A DNA stretch of 64,000 nt from Corallococcus macrosporus (GTDB lineage Bacteria; Myxococcota; Myxococcia; Myxococcales; Myxococcaceae). The DNA lies in assembly GCF_017302985.1 (NCBI RefSeq), contig NZ_JAFIMU010000017.1, forward strand, positions 434,001-498,000, in the 5' to 3' direction. Made by a program: the position numbers and the translations under genes. Below the pieces are notes generated by a model. That model was not told the origin of the DNA, did not search any database, and worked only from the letters and a program-made list of their open reading frames with translations. This document shows, in pieces, positions 43,576-52,105 of the stretch. Each line of letters begins with the position of its first letter. The first letter of the stretch is position 1.

Positions 43576-45805
43576 ACAGGACGCGCCGGGTCCGCGCAAG
43601 CCGAGGTTGTCGGAGCGCTTCCCTGCGATGAAGCGGTTGCAGCGGCGCTCGCGCCGGCTCATCGAGGTGCGCCAGCTGTCGGCGACCGACTGCGGCGCGG
43701 CGTGCCTCACCATCGTGCTGCACTACCACGGCCGGGAGATGACCCTGGACGCGGTCCGCGAGCTGACCGGCGCGGGCCGCGATGGCGTGGGGGCCCGCAC
43801 GCTGCTGGACACGGCGCGAAGGCTCGGATTGAGGGGGCGCGCCATCTCCATCGACCTGGATCGCCTGCCCCACCTCCCCGTGGGCGCCATCCTCCACTGG
43901 GACTTCAACCACTACGTCGTCTTCGAGAAGATCGACGGCGACCTCGTGTCCATCGTGGATCCCGCCCAGGGACGCCGCACGGTGGCGATGGAGAACTTCC
44001 GGCAGCGCTTCACGGGCGTGGTCCTGGTCTTCGAGCCCGCGGCGGACTTCCAGCCCATGGCCCCCGAGCGGCGCAACAGCCTGCGCTACCTGTTGCCCCT
44101 GCTGGGACAGGCGGACTCGCTGGGGCGCATCGTCCTGCTGTCCGCCGCGCTGCAGCTCTTCGCGCTCGGGGTTCCCGCGCTCACCGGAATCATCGTGGAC
44201 CGGGTCGTCCCCCGCGGCGACTACCACCTGCTGCTGGTGCTGGGCGTGTCGCTGGCCAGCCTGGTGTTCTTCCACTTCATGGCCTCGCTCATCCGGGGCC
44301 ACCTGCTGCTGGAGATGCGGACCCGCCTGGACCTGACCATGGGGCTCGGGTTCCTGGATCACCTGGTGGACCTGGCCTACTCCTTCTTCCAGGTCCGCTC
44401 CGCGGGCGACCTGATGATGCGCATGAACTCCCAGGCGCACATCCGGGAAATCCTCTCGTCCACGACCATCTCCACCCTGCTCGACGGGACGATGGTGCTG
44501 CTCTACTTCGCCATGCTGTTCATCGCGAGCCCCTGGATGGGACTCGCCGTGTTCATCCTGGGATTGAGCCAGGTGCTGCTCTTCGTGCTGACGCGCAACA
44601 AGCGCCGCAGCCTCCTGTCGGAAGGGCTGGAGCTGGATGCGAAGAGCCAGAGCTATCAAATCTCCATGTTGACGGGCATCCAGACCCTCAAGGCCTTTGG
44701 CGCGGAGCGGCGGTCGGTGGAGAGCTACTCGCACCTGCTGGTGGACGTGCTGAACGCCTCCCTGGTGCGTGGACGGCTGACCCTGTGGGTGGACTCCGTG
44801 ATGGCAGCCCTGCGGCTGGCGTCGCCGCTGGCGCTGCTCAGCCTGGGCGCCTTCCTGGTGCTGGAGAAACACCTGACGCTGGGAGAGATGCTGAGCCTCA
44901 ACGCGCTGACCGCCGCGCTGCTCGTCCCCCTGTCCCAGTTGATTGGTTCCGCGGGCCAGTTCCAGCTGCTGGGCACCTACCTGGACCGCATCAACGACGT
45001 GCTGGACACGCCGCCGGAGCAGCCCGCGCTGGGCGTGGGCCGTGCGCCGCAGCTGCTGGGCGGCATCGAGCTGGACAGGGTTTCCTTCCGGCACAGCGCG
45101 GCGGCACCCCTGGTCGTGGAGGATGTCTCCCTGCGCATCGAACCCGGGCAGATGGTCGCCATCGTCGGGCGCTCGGGCGCGGGCAAGAGCACCATGGCCA
45201 ACCTGTTGCTCGGGCTGTACCTGCCGACCTCCGGACGGGTCATCTACGACGGCGTGGACCTGACCCGCATGGACCTGCGCCTGCTGCGCAGCCAGATGGG
45301 CGTCGTCCTCCAGGACCCGGCCTTCTTCCCCGCCTCCCTTCGGGAGAACATCTCGCTGGGGTCGCGCGAGCTGCCCATGAAGGCCGTGATTGAAGCGACG
45401 AAACTCGCGCACATCCACGACGACATCATGGCGATGCCCATGCAGTACGACACGCTGATGGTGGACCGGGGCTCTTCGCTGTCAGGCGGCCAGCGGCAGC
45501 GGCTGGCACTGGCCCGGGCGCTGATGCACAAGCCCGCGGTGCTCCTGCTGGACGAAGCAACCAGCGCGCTGGATGCCACCACGGAAAGCCAGGTGCAGGG
45601 AGCGCTGACGTCGCTGAAGTGCACGCGCATCGTCATCGCTCACCGGCTCAGCACCATCCGCAGCGCGGATGTCATCGTCGTCATGGACAAGGGCCGCGTC
45701 GTCGAAACGGGCTCGCATGAGACGCTGCTTGCGCTGGGAGGTGTCTATTCCCGGCTGGTCCATTCCCAGATGGAAGAAACACCCGCCATGGCTCGTGGCG
45801 CCTGA
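43565..45805 (+). CDS. Peptidase-C39 ABC exporter (PCAT) for double-glycine peptides
   Basis: A 746-residue transporter. Residues 30-165 are a C39 peptidase with Cys43 (QLSATDCGAACL), His116 (HWDFNHYVVFEKI) and Asp132 (IVDPAQG); it cuts leaders after Gly-Gly. Residues 175-470 are six membrane helices of ABC type. The nucleotide-binding domain has Walker A GRSGAGKS (535-542), Q-loop VVLQDPAFF, signature LSGGQRQR (639), Walker B AVLLLDEATSALD and switch His in IVIAHRLST. All parts needed for processing and export are intact. The substrate is likely the peptide encoded at 46950, which has the matching Gly-Gly. It overlaps the adaptor gene upstream. Confidence 0.95.
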   Translation: MTVEQDAPGPRKPRLSERFPAMKRLQRRSRRLIEVRQLSATDCGAACLTIVLHYHGREMTLDAVRELTGAGRDGVGARTLLDTARRLGLRGRAISIDLDRLPHLPVGAILHWDFNHYVVFEKIDGDLVSIVDPAQGRRTVAMENFRQRFTGVVLVFEPAADFQPMAPERRNSLRYLLPLLGQADSLGRIVLLSAALQLFALGVPALTGIIVDRVVPRGDYHLLLVLGVSLASLVFFHFMASLIRGHLLLEMRTRLDLTMGLGFLDHLVDLAYSFFQVRSAGDLMMRMNSQAHIREILSSTTISTLLDGTMVLLYFAMLFIASPWMGLAVFILGLSQVLLFVLTRNKRRSLLSEGLELDAKSQSYQISMLTGIQTLKAFGAERRSVESYSHLLVDVLNASLVRGRLTLWVDSVMAALRLASPLALLSLGAFLVLEKHLTLGEMLSLNALTAALLVPLSQLIGSAGQFQLLGTYLDRINDVLDTPPEQPALGVGRAPQLLGGIELDRVSFRHSAAAPLVVEDVSLRIEPGQMVAIVGRSGAGKSTMANLLLGLYLPTSGRVIYDGVDLTRMDLRLLRSQMGVVLQDPAFFPASLRENISLGSRELPMKAVIEATKLAHIHDDIMAMPMQYDTLMVDRGSSLSGGQRQRLALARALMHKPAVLLLDEATSALDATTESQVQGALTSLKCTRIVIAHRLSTIRSADVIVVMDKGRVVETGSHETLLALGGVYSRLVHSQMEETPAMARGA

Positions 45806-45852
45806 ATTGTTGCCAGGTGTGTGTTGACTGGGGTCGAGGTGAGCTGAACTCA

Positions 45853-45892
45853 AACGATCGTTCGTCATTTCTGGTTCTGCGGGTTGTTGACA
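45853..45892 (+). promoter_or_regulatory. Palindrome and -35-like element before the PhyH gene
   Basis: A perfect ten-base palindrome AACGATCGTT lies at 45853-45862, and a consensus -35 hexamer TTGACA at 45887-45892. No good -10 box at the right spacing is visible. The gap of 149 bases after the exporter stop suggests a second transcription unit begins here. Confidence 0.35.
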
Positions 45893-45954
45893 TTTCTCAT
45901 GCTCTGATAGACCATTGCTTTCCCTTCAGCGCTCGGCACGTGAGGCTTTCGAAC

Positions 45955-46851
45955 ATGAGTCTGTCCGACCATTGGCCTACCGGTGACGAGCGAGCCTTTT
46001 TCGAGCGTGAAGGCTATCTCGTCGTTCCGGATGCCCTCTCACCCGCGCAGGTCAGCAGCCTGACGGAAGCCATTGAGAGGTGCCGCCAGCGGGAGGAGAG
46101 CCCTCCGGAGGCGTTCTACAACCGGCTCGACATCCTGGGACAGGACGACGCGTTCCTGGAGTTGGTCGACAATCCGGCGGTGCTGGGGAAGATCAGTGGC
46201 CTGCTGGGCTGGAATATCTGGGTCAATCACACCCATTACAATGTGCGGCCGCCGGACACCTCCGCCGAGAAGTATCGCTATGACTGGCATGTGGACGGCG
46301 GGATGTTCAGCCAGGACCTTCAATTCCAGGCGCCGATGACCGCCATCAAGGTGGGGTTCTACCTCACCGACCTGGTGGAGCCCGGCCGGGGGCAGACGTT
46401 CATCTTCCCGCTGTCGCTCATGGAGGAGCGCAACTGGCGGGAGGAGTTCAGGCCCTTCACCCCTCCGCCGTCAGAGGCCCGGCCCCTGACCGTGAAGGCA
46501 GGCTCCGCGGTCCTGTTCCAGCAGCGCACCCTGCACAGCCAGGGGAGCCCGAACCTGTCCGCGTTCACCCGGAAGGCCATCTTCGTCCAGTGGGCGTTCC
46601 GCTGGCTGTTCCCCGTGGATGAGATGTCCGTCGATACATTGGATGCGCGCGTCCAGGACCCGGTGCGCAGGCAGTTGTTGGGACTGGATCGCAAGCGTCC
46701 CTTTGGAAGGCTGTCCCCGAAGTACTACCCCCGCCCCGAGGATCTGCCCTTGAAGAACCGGCTGATCGAACAGGTGGGCATTTCGCGGATGTGTGAGTTG
46801 GGGCCCGCCGCCACGCGCCATCTCACGCAATTGCTCAAATTCGAGCTGTAG
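45955..46851 (+). CDS. PhyH-family Fe(II)/2-oxoglutarate oxygenase
   Basis: A 298-residue enzyme from ATG 45955, with GAGG ten bases upstream. It has the phytanoyl-CoA dioxygenase plan: start ERAFFEREGYLVVPDALSPAQV, metal ligands His112 and Asp114 (YDWHVDGGMF), distal His194 (RTLHSQGSPNLS) and a following Arg for 2-oxoglutarate (AFTRKAIFVQWAFR). All residues needed for activity are present. Members hydroxylate small molecules or peptides. Lying directly before the precursor peptide gene, it probably hydroxylates the core peptide. A weak stem-loop follows the stop. Confidence 0.92.
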   Translation: MSLSDHWPTGDERAFFEREGYLVVPDALSPAQVSSLTEAIERCRQREESPPEAFYNRLDILGQDDAFLELVDNPAVLGKISGLLGWNIWVNHTHYNVRPPDTSAEKYRYDWHVDGGMFSQDLQFQAPMTAIKVGFYLTDLVEPGRGQTFIFPLSLMEERNWREEFRPFTPPPSEARPLTVKAGSAVLFQQRTLHSQGSPNLSAFTRKAIFVQWAFRWLFPVDEMSVDTLDARVQDPVRRQLLGLDRKRPFGRLSPKYYPRPEDLPLKNRLIEQVGISRMCELGPAATRHLTQLLKFEL

Positions 46852-46853
46852 CC

Positions 46854-46875
46854 CAGGTGTAGCACGCAGCACCTG
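46854..46875 (+). terminator. Weak stem-loop after the PhyH gene
   Basis: CAGGTG (46854-46859) pairs with CACCTG (46870-46875) over a ten-base loop directly after the stop at 46851. The stem is short and has no T run. Confidence 0.3.
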
Positions 46876-46949
46876 TCGTCCTTACGCCCGAGGTGTATCT
46901 CAAGGCAATGGGCCGGCAATTCAACCCCACAACGAGAGGGAGTACCCCC

Positions 46950-47165
46950 ATGAGCAACGTCAAGAGCATCATCCAGAACATGTCTGGTGAGACCCGCGCC
47001 CGCGCTGAGGCGTTCGCGAGCGCCAAGGGCCTGTCCCTCGAGGCGGCCGTCGCCTCGCAGCTCGAGGTGGAGCTCACCGAGAGCGACCTGTCCGGCGTCG
47101 TCGGCGGCCTGCAGGCCATCGAGAACGTCGAGCTGCCGGACGGCACCGAAGTCATCGAGGGCTGA
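46950..47165 (+). CDS. Double-glycine RiPP precursor peptide
   Basis: A 71-residue peptide with GAGGGAG about eight bases before ATG 46950. The leader (residues 1-53) is helical and charged (KSIIQNMSGETRARAEAFAS, ASQLEVELTESDLSGVVGG) and ends in Gly52-Gly53, with Leu at -7 and hydrophobic spacing usual for C39 sites. The core is the last 18 residues, LQAIENVELPDGTEVIEG: five acidic residues plus Asn, Gln, Pro and one Thr, no Cys, Ser, Lys, Trp or Tyr. It therefore cannot form lanthionines, thiazoles or sactionine links. Neighbours are a PhyH oxygenase, a JmjC-cupin oxygenase, a degenerate cupin, an FkbM methyltransferase and a C39 exporter, so hydroxylation and methylation are the likely changes. 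I do not recognise the leader as a named family. Confidence 0.85.
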   Translation: MSNVKSIIQNMSGETRARAEAFASAKGLSLEAAVASQLEVELTESDLSGVVGGLQAIENVELPDGTEVIEG

Positions 47166-47180
47166 GACGGCTGACCGCGG

Positions 47181-47204
47181 CGGGCCCTCTTTCGGGGGGG
47201 CCCG
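47181..47204 (+). terminator. Stem-loop between precursor and cupin genes
   Basis: CGGGCCC (47181-47187) pairs with GGGCCCG (47198-47204), 16 bases after the precursor stop. There is no T run. A partial terminator here would give more precursor than enzyme mRNA, as in many peptide clusters. Confidence 0.5.
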
Positions 47205-47267
47205 TCGTGGGTCGGGTCGCTCAACCTGAGCTGAGACACCTGTCTGATCCCGGGATCCGATGTGAGA

Positions 47268-48461
47268 ATGCCAGACCTGTCCGCGCTCGAGTTCATCCTC
47301 CATCCGATGTCGGTCGAGGTGTTCCTGTCCGAGTACTGGGAGAAGAAGGTCCTCCACATCCCCAGGAACCGGCCGGACTACTACTCGCACCTGTTCAGCC
47401 TCGGGGAGCTGGATTCGTTCCTGGGTCATTCGATGACGAATGACGAGGTCCGGATGGCCAGGTCGGGGAGCGTCACCCATCCCAACGTGGAGGGTGACAA
47501 CAAGACGACCCTCTATCAGTTCTACGAGCGCTACCGCGACGGCCACACCATCGTCATCCGGAACATCCATCAGTGCTGGCCGCCCGTGGGGGAGATCGCG
47601 AACGCGCTGGCGCGCGCCTTCGGCTGCTACATCAGCACGTTCTCCTACGCGACCCCGGAGAACGCGCAGGGGTTCAAGACCCACTGGGATGATCACGACA
47701 TCTTCGCCCTCCAACTGGAAGGGGAGAAGGAATGGCGCCTGTATGACTCGGGCCCCGAACTCCCCCGCTACAGCAAGGAGCGCGGCGAATACGAGCGTCA
47801 GAGCAAGCCCGCGGACGGGCCCTCCCACGTCATCAACCTCAAGGCCGGGGACCTGCTCTATTTCCCAAAGGGGGTCATCCACGAGCCCCGGACCCGGACC
47901 TGCTCCTCGCTGCATGTGACGTTCGGCCTGTTCCCGGACACCTGGGAGAAGATCCTCACGGAGTCCGTGATGGACCTCGCGGATCGGGATCCTCGCTTCC
48001 AGGAGAGCCTCCCCTTTGGCTATTCCGTGGAGAAGGCTCACGCCTCGCGGCTGTTCGAGCGGGCCCAGGAACTGGCGGAGGAGGTGTCGGGCGCGGCCCA
48101 CTTCGAGGCGTCACGCAACCGGCTCGCGGCGAAGTTCCTGGACCGGATCGCCCCGCTGGCGGACGGGCACTTCTCCCGCCTGGGGAGCGGCACGCAGGTG
48201 CATGCGGGGACCCCGCTGGAAAGGCGCAGGAGCATGGAAGGCGTCGTGCTCGCCCAGGGCGGCAAGGTGAAGCTCCACTTCCCGGGCGGCCACTACCTGG
48301 CGGCTCGCGAAAGCGAGGCGGCGCTGCGCTTCGTGGCCATGGAGGAGCGGTTCCTCGCGGGAGACATTCCCGGCCGCGGCGAGCCCGAGCGGTTGGCCCT
48401 GGTTCGCGACCTCATCCAGGTGGGTTTCTTGAAGGTCGCGGAGCCGAAGGGCGAACGCTGA
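47268..48461 (+). CDS. JmjC/cupin-type Fe(II) oxygenase, intact metal site
   Basis: A 397-residue enzyme; ATG 47268 is taken (GTG 47262 is in frame two codons earlier). The N terminus has the cupin_4/ribosomal-oxygenase pattern (EYWEKKVLHIPRNRPDYYSHL). The jelly roll carries His139 and Asp141 (KTHWDDHDIFALQLEGEKEW) and distal His205 (LLYFPKGVIHEPRT), the Fe(II) triad of JmjC oxygenases such as YcfD/RoxA, followed by SSLHVTFGLF. The C-terminal half is a winged-helix-like region. YcfD-type enzymes hydroxylate Arg or His of ribosomal proteins; here the target is probably the precursor peptide encoded just before it. The next gene is a paralogue that lost these ligands. Confidence 0.92.
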   Translation: MPDLSALEFILHPMSVEVFLSEYWEKKVLHIPRNRPDYYSHLFSLGELDSFLGHSMTNDEVRMARSGSVTHPNVEGDNKTTLYQFYERYRDGHTIVIRNIHQCWPPVGEIANALARAFGCYISTFSYATPENAQGFKTHWDDHDIFALQLEGEKEWRLYDSGPELPRYSKERGEYERQSKPADGPSHVINLKAGDLLYFPKGVIHEPRTRTCSSLHVTFGLFPDTWEKILTESVMDLADRDPRFQESLPFGYSVEKAHASRLFERAQELAEEVSGAAHFEASRNRLAAKFLDRIAPLADGHFSRLGSGTQVHAGTPLERRRSMEGVVLAQGGKVKLHFPGGHYLAARESEAALRFVAMEERFLAGDIPGRGEPERLALVRDLIQVGFLKVAEPKGER

Positions 48462-48489
48462 CGGCAGCGCCCTCTTCCGGAAGACAGCC

Positions 48490-49701
48490 ATGAGCCATTG
48501 CGAAAACCTCCAAGCCGTCCTCTCGCCTACGCCCCTGGAGCAGTTCGCCAGTGACATCTGGGAGCGCAACGCCCTCGTCGTCAGGCGCGACGCGCCCGAC
48601 TACTTCCGCTCCCTGTTCTGCTCCGCGGAGCTTGACGGGCTCATCAACGCGTCCTTCACCAACAACAGCATCCACCTCATCCAGGGGACCCAGTTCGCCG
48701 CGGCCTGGCCCCGCCGGCCGCGCAAGACGACGCTCTCCGAGTTCTACAAGGAGTTCTCGGACGGAAAGAGCCTGGCCCTCCGGGAGATGCACGTCCGCTG
48801 GAAGCCCATCACCCGGCTGGTCAGCGCCATCGCGCGGCAGTCTGGCTTTGTCATCACCGCGGATTTGATCGCGGCGCCGCCCCGCTCGTGCAACGCCGGC
48901 GCCTGGAACGACAGCCGCAGCTTCTTCGTGCTCCAGTTGGAGGGGACGTCCACCTGGCGCCTTCCGCCCGGCCGGTTCAAGCCCCTGCCTCCGGAAGAGG
49001 GGGGCGGCGAGTCGCTGTCCCTGAAGGCGGGTGACACCCTGTACCTGCCTTTCGCCAACCTGCCGGGGGGCGCTTCGTCGAGCGACGCACTCCCCATGGT
49101 GGAGACCCAGGACTCGCACTCCCTGCACCTCGTGTTCACCGTGCAGCGGGTGACGTACGCGGACCTGCTGGGCCGCGCCGTCGCGGCGGCCAGCGTCAAG
49201 GACATCGAGCTGCGACGGGCGATGGGCTTTGGTGGCCCGCTGCGCCCGTCCGGCAAGGCGAAATCGGAGCCCTGGTTCCGCGAGCTGGCCGCGAAGACCT
49301 TCGAGGTCCCGGACTGGGAGGGCGCGCTCCAGGCGCTCAAGCGCGAGCACCGGAAACGGTTGCCCTTCCTTCCGGATGGGCACTTCGAGTTGCTGCGCCA
49401 TGTGGAGAGCGTTGACGCGACGACGGTCGTCAAGCGGAGGCCGGGAATCGAGGTGCAGGCGCACCTCTTCGAGGGCCAGACCGAGCTCATCTTCCCGGGC
49501 TATTACTACCACGGGCCGGAGAAGCTCCTCCTCGCCCTGGACTTCATCAGCGCGACCCCGCAGTTCGCGGTCAAGGACATCCCGGGCTGGTACACGGATC
49601 CGGAGCGCGTCCGCCTTGTGAAGCACTTGATTTCAATGGGCATCCTGACGTTCGCGACCTCACCGGCCGCGAAGTCCGAAGTCCGGCCTGAGAGCGCATG
49701 A
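48490..49701 (+). CDS. Degenerate JmjC/cupin paralogue
   Basis: A 403-residue protein clearly homologous to its neighbour through FASDIWERNALVVRRDAPDY, FFVLQLEGTSTWRLP, LKAGDTLYLPFANLPGG and HSLHLVFTVQRVTYADLLG. The metal ligands are gone: the HWD triad is Ala138-Trp-Asn140 (GAWNDSRS) and the distal His aligns with Pro192 (LPFANLPGG). It should therefore not bind Fe(II) in the usual way. The fold core and C-terminal domain remain, and the frame is full length, so it is kept by selection; a leader-binding or scaffolding partner of the active oxygenase is plausible. Its stop overlaps the FkbM start as ATGA. Confidence 0.88.
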   Translation: MSHCENLQAVLSPTPLEQFASDIWERNALVVRRDAPDYFRSLFCSAELDGLINASFTNNSIHLIQGTQFAAAWPRRPRKTTLSEFYKEFSDGKSLALREMHVRWKPITRLVSAIARQSGFVITADLIAAPPRSCNAGAWNDSRSFFVLQLEGTSTWRLPPGRFKPLPPEEGGGESLSLKAGDTLYLPFANLPGGASSSDALPMVETQDSHSLHLVFTVQRVTYADLLGRAVAAASVKDIELRRAMGFGGPLRPSGKAKSEPWFRELAAKTFEVPDWEGALQALKREHRKRLPFLPDGHFELLRHVESVDATTVVKRRPGIEVQAHLFEGQTELIFPGYYYHGPEKLLLALDFISATPQFAVKDIPGWYTDPERVRLVKHLISMGILTFATSPAAKSEVRPESA

Positions 49702-50513
49702 ACAAGCCGAGCATCTACCACGAGCATTCTCCCCAGCTGGACACGCTCTGGAAGAAGTCTGTCGCGCGAATCTGGAGCCCTGACGGGGAGACCGGCTGGT
49801 ACGACCAGTCCCTGCGCGAGGTGATGGTCCTCGGCACGCTCTTGAGGAAGTTCCGCATCGAGCCCCAGGGCGTACTCTACCTGGGCGCGCATTCCGGATA
49901 CCTGCTGTGGGTGTGGCTGCTGTTGGGCTACCGGAACGTGCTGATGGTCGAGCCGCAGGAAGACGTCTTCAAGCGGCTGGCCACCGTGGCCAAGGCCACC
50001 AGCGCGATGGCGATGGTGCGTGACCAGATGCTGGACTGCGAGGAGCCAACGCAGATCCACGTGGCCCAGTGTGCCATCAGCGACCATGACGGAGAGGCGG
50101 ACTTCTTCGTCATGGCCCACAGCATGTTGAGCTCGCTGCAAGCACCCAACGTGACGGAGTTCGGGCAGCAGCGTCTGCGGGAGGCCATGTCCGTCAACGA
50201 GCGCGTGACGGTTCCCGTGCGGACGCTCGATAGCCTTCTGCGGGAGTTGGCGGAGGGCGGGAGCGACACCCGCTACAACACGCTCTACCTGAACATCCAG
50301 GGCGCGGAGCTGAAGGCGCTCCAGGGCGCACGGCAGACCCTCAAGCACATCGAGTTCATCCATCTGGAGGTCAACATCAAGGAGCGCTACGTCGGCGCTC
50401 CCACGGCGGAGGACATCGATACGTTCCTCGGTGAGCTGGGCTTCGAGCCGGGATGGGGCATGCGCTATCCCACCATTGGCAATGGCCACACGGCCTACGT
50501 GAGGAAGCGGTAA
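49698..50513 (+). CDS. FkbM-family methyltransferase
   Basis: A 271-residue protein coupled to the cupin paralogue through ATGA at 49698. The SAM-binding start is GVLYLGAHSGYLLWVWLLLG with VLMVEPQEDVFKRL as the second strand acid, followed by the family block TVPVRTLDSLL and LYLNIQGAELKALQGARQTL. In most FkbM proteins that block reads D-x-Q-G-A-E; here the Asp is Asn199. The C terminus has IHLEVNIKERYVGAPTAEDID. FkbM enzymes O-methylate sugars, hydroxy groups or carboxyls. Position at the end of the peptide cluster suggests O-methylation of a hydroxylated residue or of an acidic side chain of the core. Confidence 0.9.
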   Translation: MNKPSIYHEHSPQLDTLWKKSVARIWSPDGETGWYDQSLREVMVLGTLLRKFRIEPQGVLYLGAHSGYLLWVWLLLGYRNVLMVEPQEDVFKRLATVAKATSAMAMVRDQMLDCEEPTQIHVAQCAISDHDGEADFFVMAHSMLSSLQAPNVTEFGQQRLREAMSVNERVTVPVRTLDSLLRELAEGGSDTRYNTLYLNIQGAELKALQGARQTLKHIEFIHLEVNIKERYVGAPTAEDIDTFLGELGFEPGWGMRYPTIGNGHTAYVRKR

Positions 50514-50524
50514 CGCCGCGCGGC

Positions 50525-52048
50525 TCACCTCAGCGAGTAGGAGCGCACCTGTCCGTCGTCGTAGAGGGGCGGCGGCAGCCGGGCCCGCGTCGCTTCCGGG
50601 AGCCATCCTCCGAACGAGGACTCCACCAGGAGCGTGGCCCCTTCGCGGCGCAGCTCCTCCAGCCGCTCGGGGGTGAGGGACGCCGGGGGCAGTGACCAGC
50701 CCTGGCGTCGCAGCGTCACCAGCGAGACGACGGGCGTGCTCAGGTCCGTGGCCACCGTCAGTCCTGGCGGGCCCAGCTTCGGCACGGCCGCGTCGAGCCG
50801 GGCGACATCGAGCTCCGGGGGCTTCGTATAGGACAGCGTGCGCAACAGCGCGGTGACCGCGAACACCGCCAGGAACGCCAGCCGCCAGCGCTCCGGGGCG
50901 CGGCGCTCGCGCGTGGCCGCCACGACGAAGGCGCCAATGAGCAGGCTGGTCGCGAGCGTGAGCGGGATGGCGTAGTACTGGTGCTGGAAGTTGTGGCGGC
51001 CGAAGAGGACCACCACGCCGAGCGAGGCCGCGAACCACGCGGTCACCACCGGGTGTTCCTTCAGCACGCGCCCCGTCGTCCGCCAGGACACGAGCATCCA
51101 GAGGAAGGTGGGCAGCAGGAAGAAGAGGTGGATGCAGCGGCCGAACACCACGGAGATGAACGTCCAGGTGAAGAGCTCCCGCGTCCACTCCCACCAGTCG
51201 TGCTTCAGCTTGAAGAGCGGCAGACCGTAGGTCTCTTCCAGCACGTGGGCATGGCGGAACCAGACGAGCACCGCGACGACCGGAATCAGGCCGATGAGCG
51301 AGGACCGGGCGAGCACCCACTTCCTCTCCGGACCCGGCGCTCCCTTCCACGCCGCCAGCACCCACGCCGTGGCGGGGACCGCCGCCGCCACGCCGGTGGG
51401 CTTGAGCACGGCCGCGAGCGCCAGCAGCACGCCCGCCAGCAGCGCCCGTCCCCAGCTCGCACGGATGCCGTCGAAGGCCATGCACAGGCCCCAGCAGAGC
51501 AGGGTCAGCATGGGCACCTCGGGCATCAGCTTGCGTGAGAACACCAGCACCAGCGGCTGGAGCAGGAGACACACCGCGGCCACCCGCGCCGTGTCCTCGT
51601 CCCGCAGCATGCGCCGGCCCAGGGCGAGCCCGCCGAACGCCAGGGGAATGAGACACAGCCACACGGGCAGGCGCGCCCAGGTGTCGTGCTCGCCGAAGAG
51701 GGCCATGGCCGCCGCGCCCAGCCAGTTCACCAGCGGGAACTCCATGCCGACGATGCCGGTCAGCCCGCCGCGCTCCGCCACGCGCGGGTAGAGGATGTTC
51801 CAGCCCTCGTGGAGGAACGCGCGCGCCACGCCGAGCCCGTCCGCGTCACGCCAGGGATGCACGCCGTGGGGCGGCAGCGCCAGGGTCCACACCTTCCACG
51901 CGAGCGCGAGGAGCAGGGCCCCCGAGAAGACGGCCGGCCAGGTGCGCTGGCCGCGCCGGAGCGGAGGCGACGCGGCCTCCTGGGGGAGCCCTGAGGTGTC
52001 GAGCATGGGGGATGGCGAACGCATGCGGGGCGCGACCCTACCCTCCAT
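50525..52048 (-). CDS. ArnT/GT39-like membrane glycosyltransferase
   Basis: A 507-residue protein with about eleven hydrophobic helices and a soluble C-terminal region. After the first helix comes PPHGVHPWRDADGLGVARAFL, the periplasmic Asp-containing loop of GT-C glycosyltransferases, then GMEFPLVNWLGAAAMALFG. Further markers are LVFSRKLMPEVPMLTLLCWG and HNFQHQYYAIPLTLA. Such enzymes move a sugar from a polyprenyl carrier to lipid or protein outside the membrane. The start is uncertain; ATG 52048, 52024 and 52006 are all in frame. It is convergent with the peptide cluster (11 bases between stops) and on the same strand as the cyd genes, 57 bases downstream of cydC. Confidence 0.85.
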   Translation of the reverse strand: MEGRVAPRMRSPSPMLDTSGLPQEAASPPLRRGQRTWPAVFSGALLLALAWKVWTLALPPHGVHPWRDADGLGVARAFLHEGWNILYPRVAERGGLTGIVGMEFPLVNWLGAAAMALFGEHDTWARLPVWLCLIPLAFGGLALGRRMLRDEDTARVAAVCLLLQPLVLVFSRKLMPEVPMLTLLCWGLCMAFDGIRASWGRALLAGVLLALAAVLKPTGVAAAVPATAWVLAAWKGAPGPERKWVLARSSLIGLIPVVAVLVWFRHAHVLEETYGLPLFKLKHDWWEWTRELFTWTFISVVFGRCIHLFFLLPTFLWMLVSWRTTGRVLKEHPVVTAWFAASLGVVVLFGRHNFQHQYYAIPLTLATSLLIGAFVVAATRERRAPERWRLAFLAVFAVTALLRTLSYTKPPELDVARLDAAVPKLGPPGLTVATDLSTPVVSLVTLRRQGWSLPPASLTPERLEELRREGATLLVESSFGGWLPEATRARLPPPLYDDGQVRSYSLR

Positions 52049-52105
52049 GACCCTCCGCTGGCCTGGAGAAGCGCTCCCGGCTTCCTGGAGGGTGACGCGC
52101 GGGTG

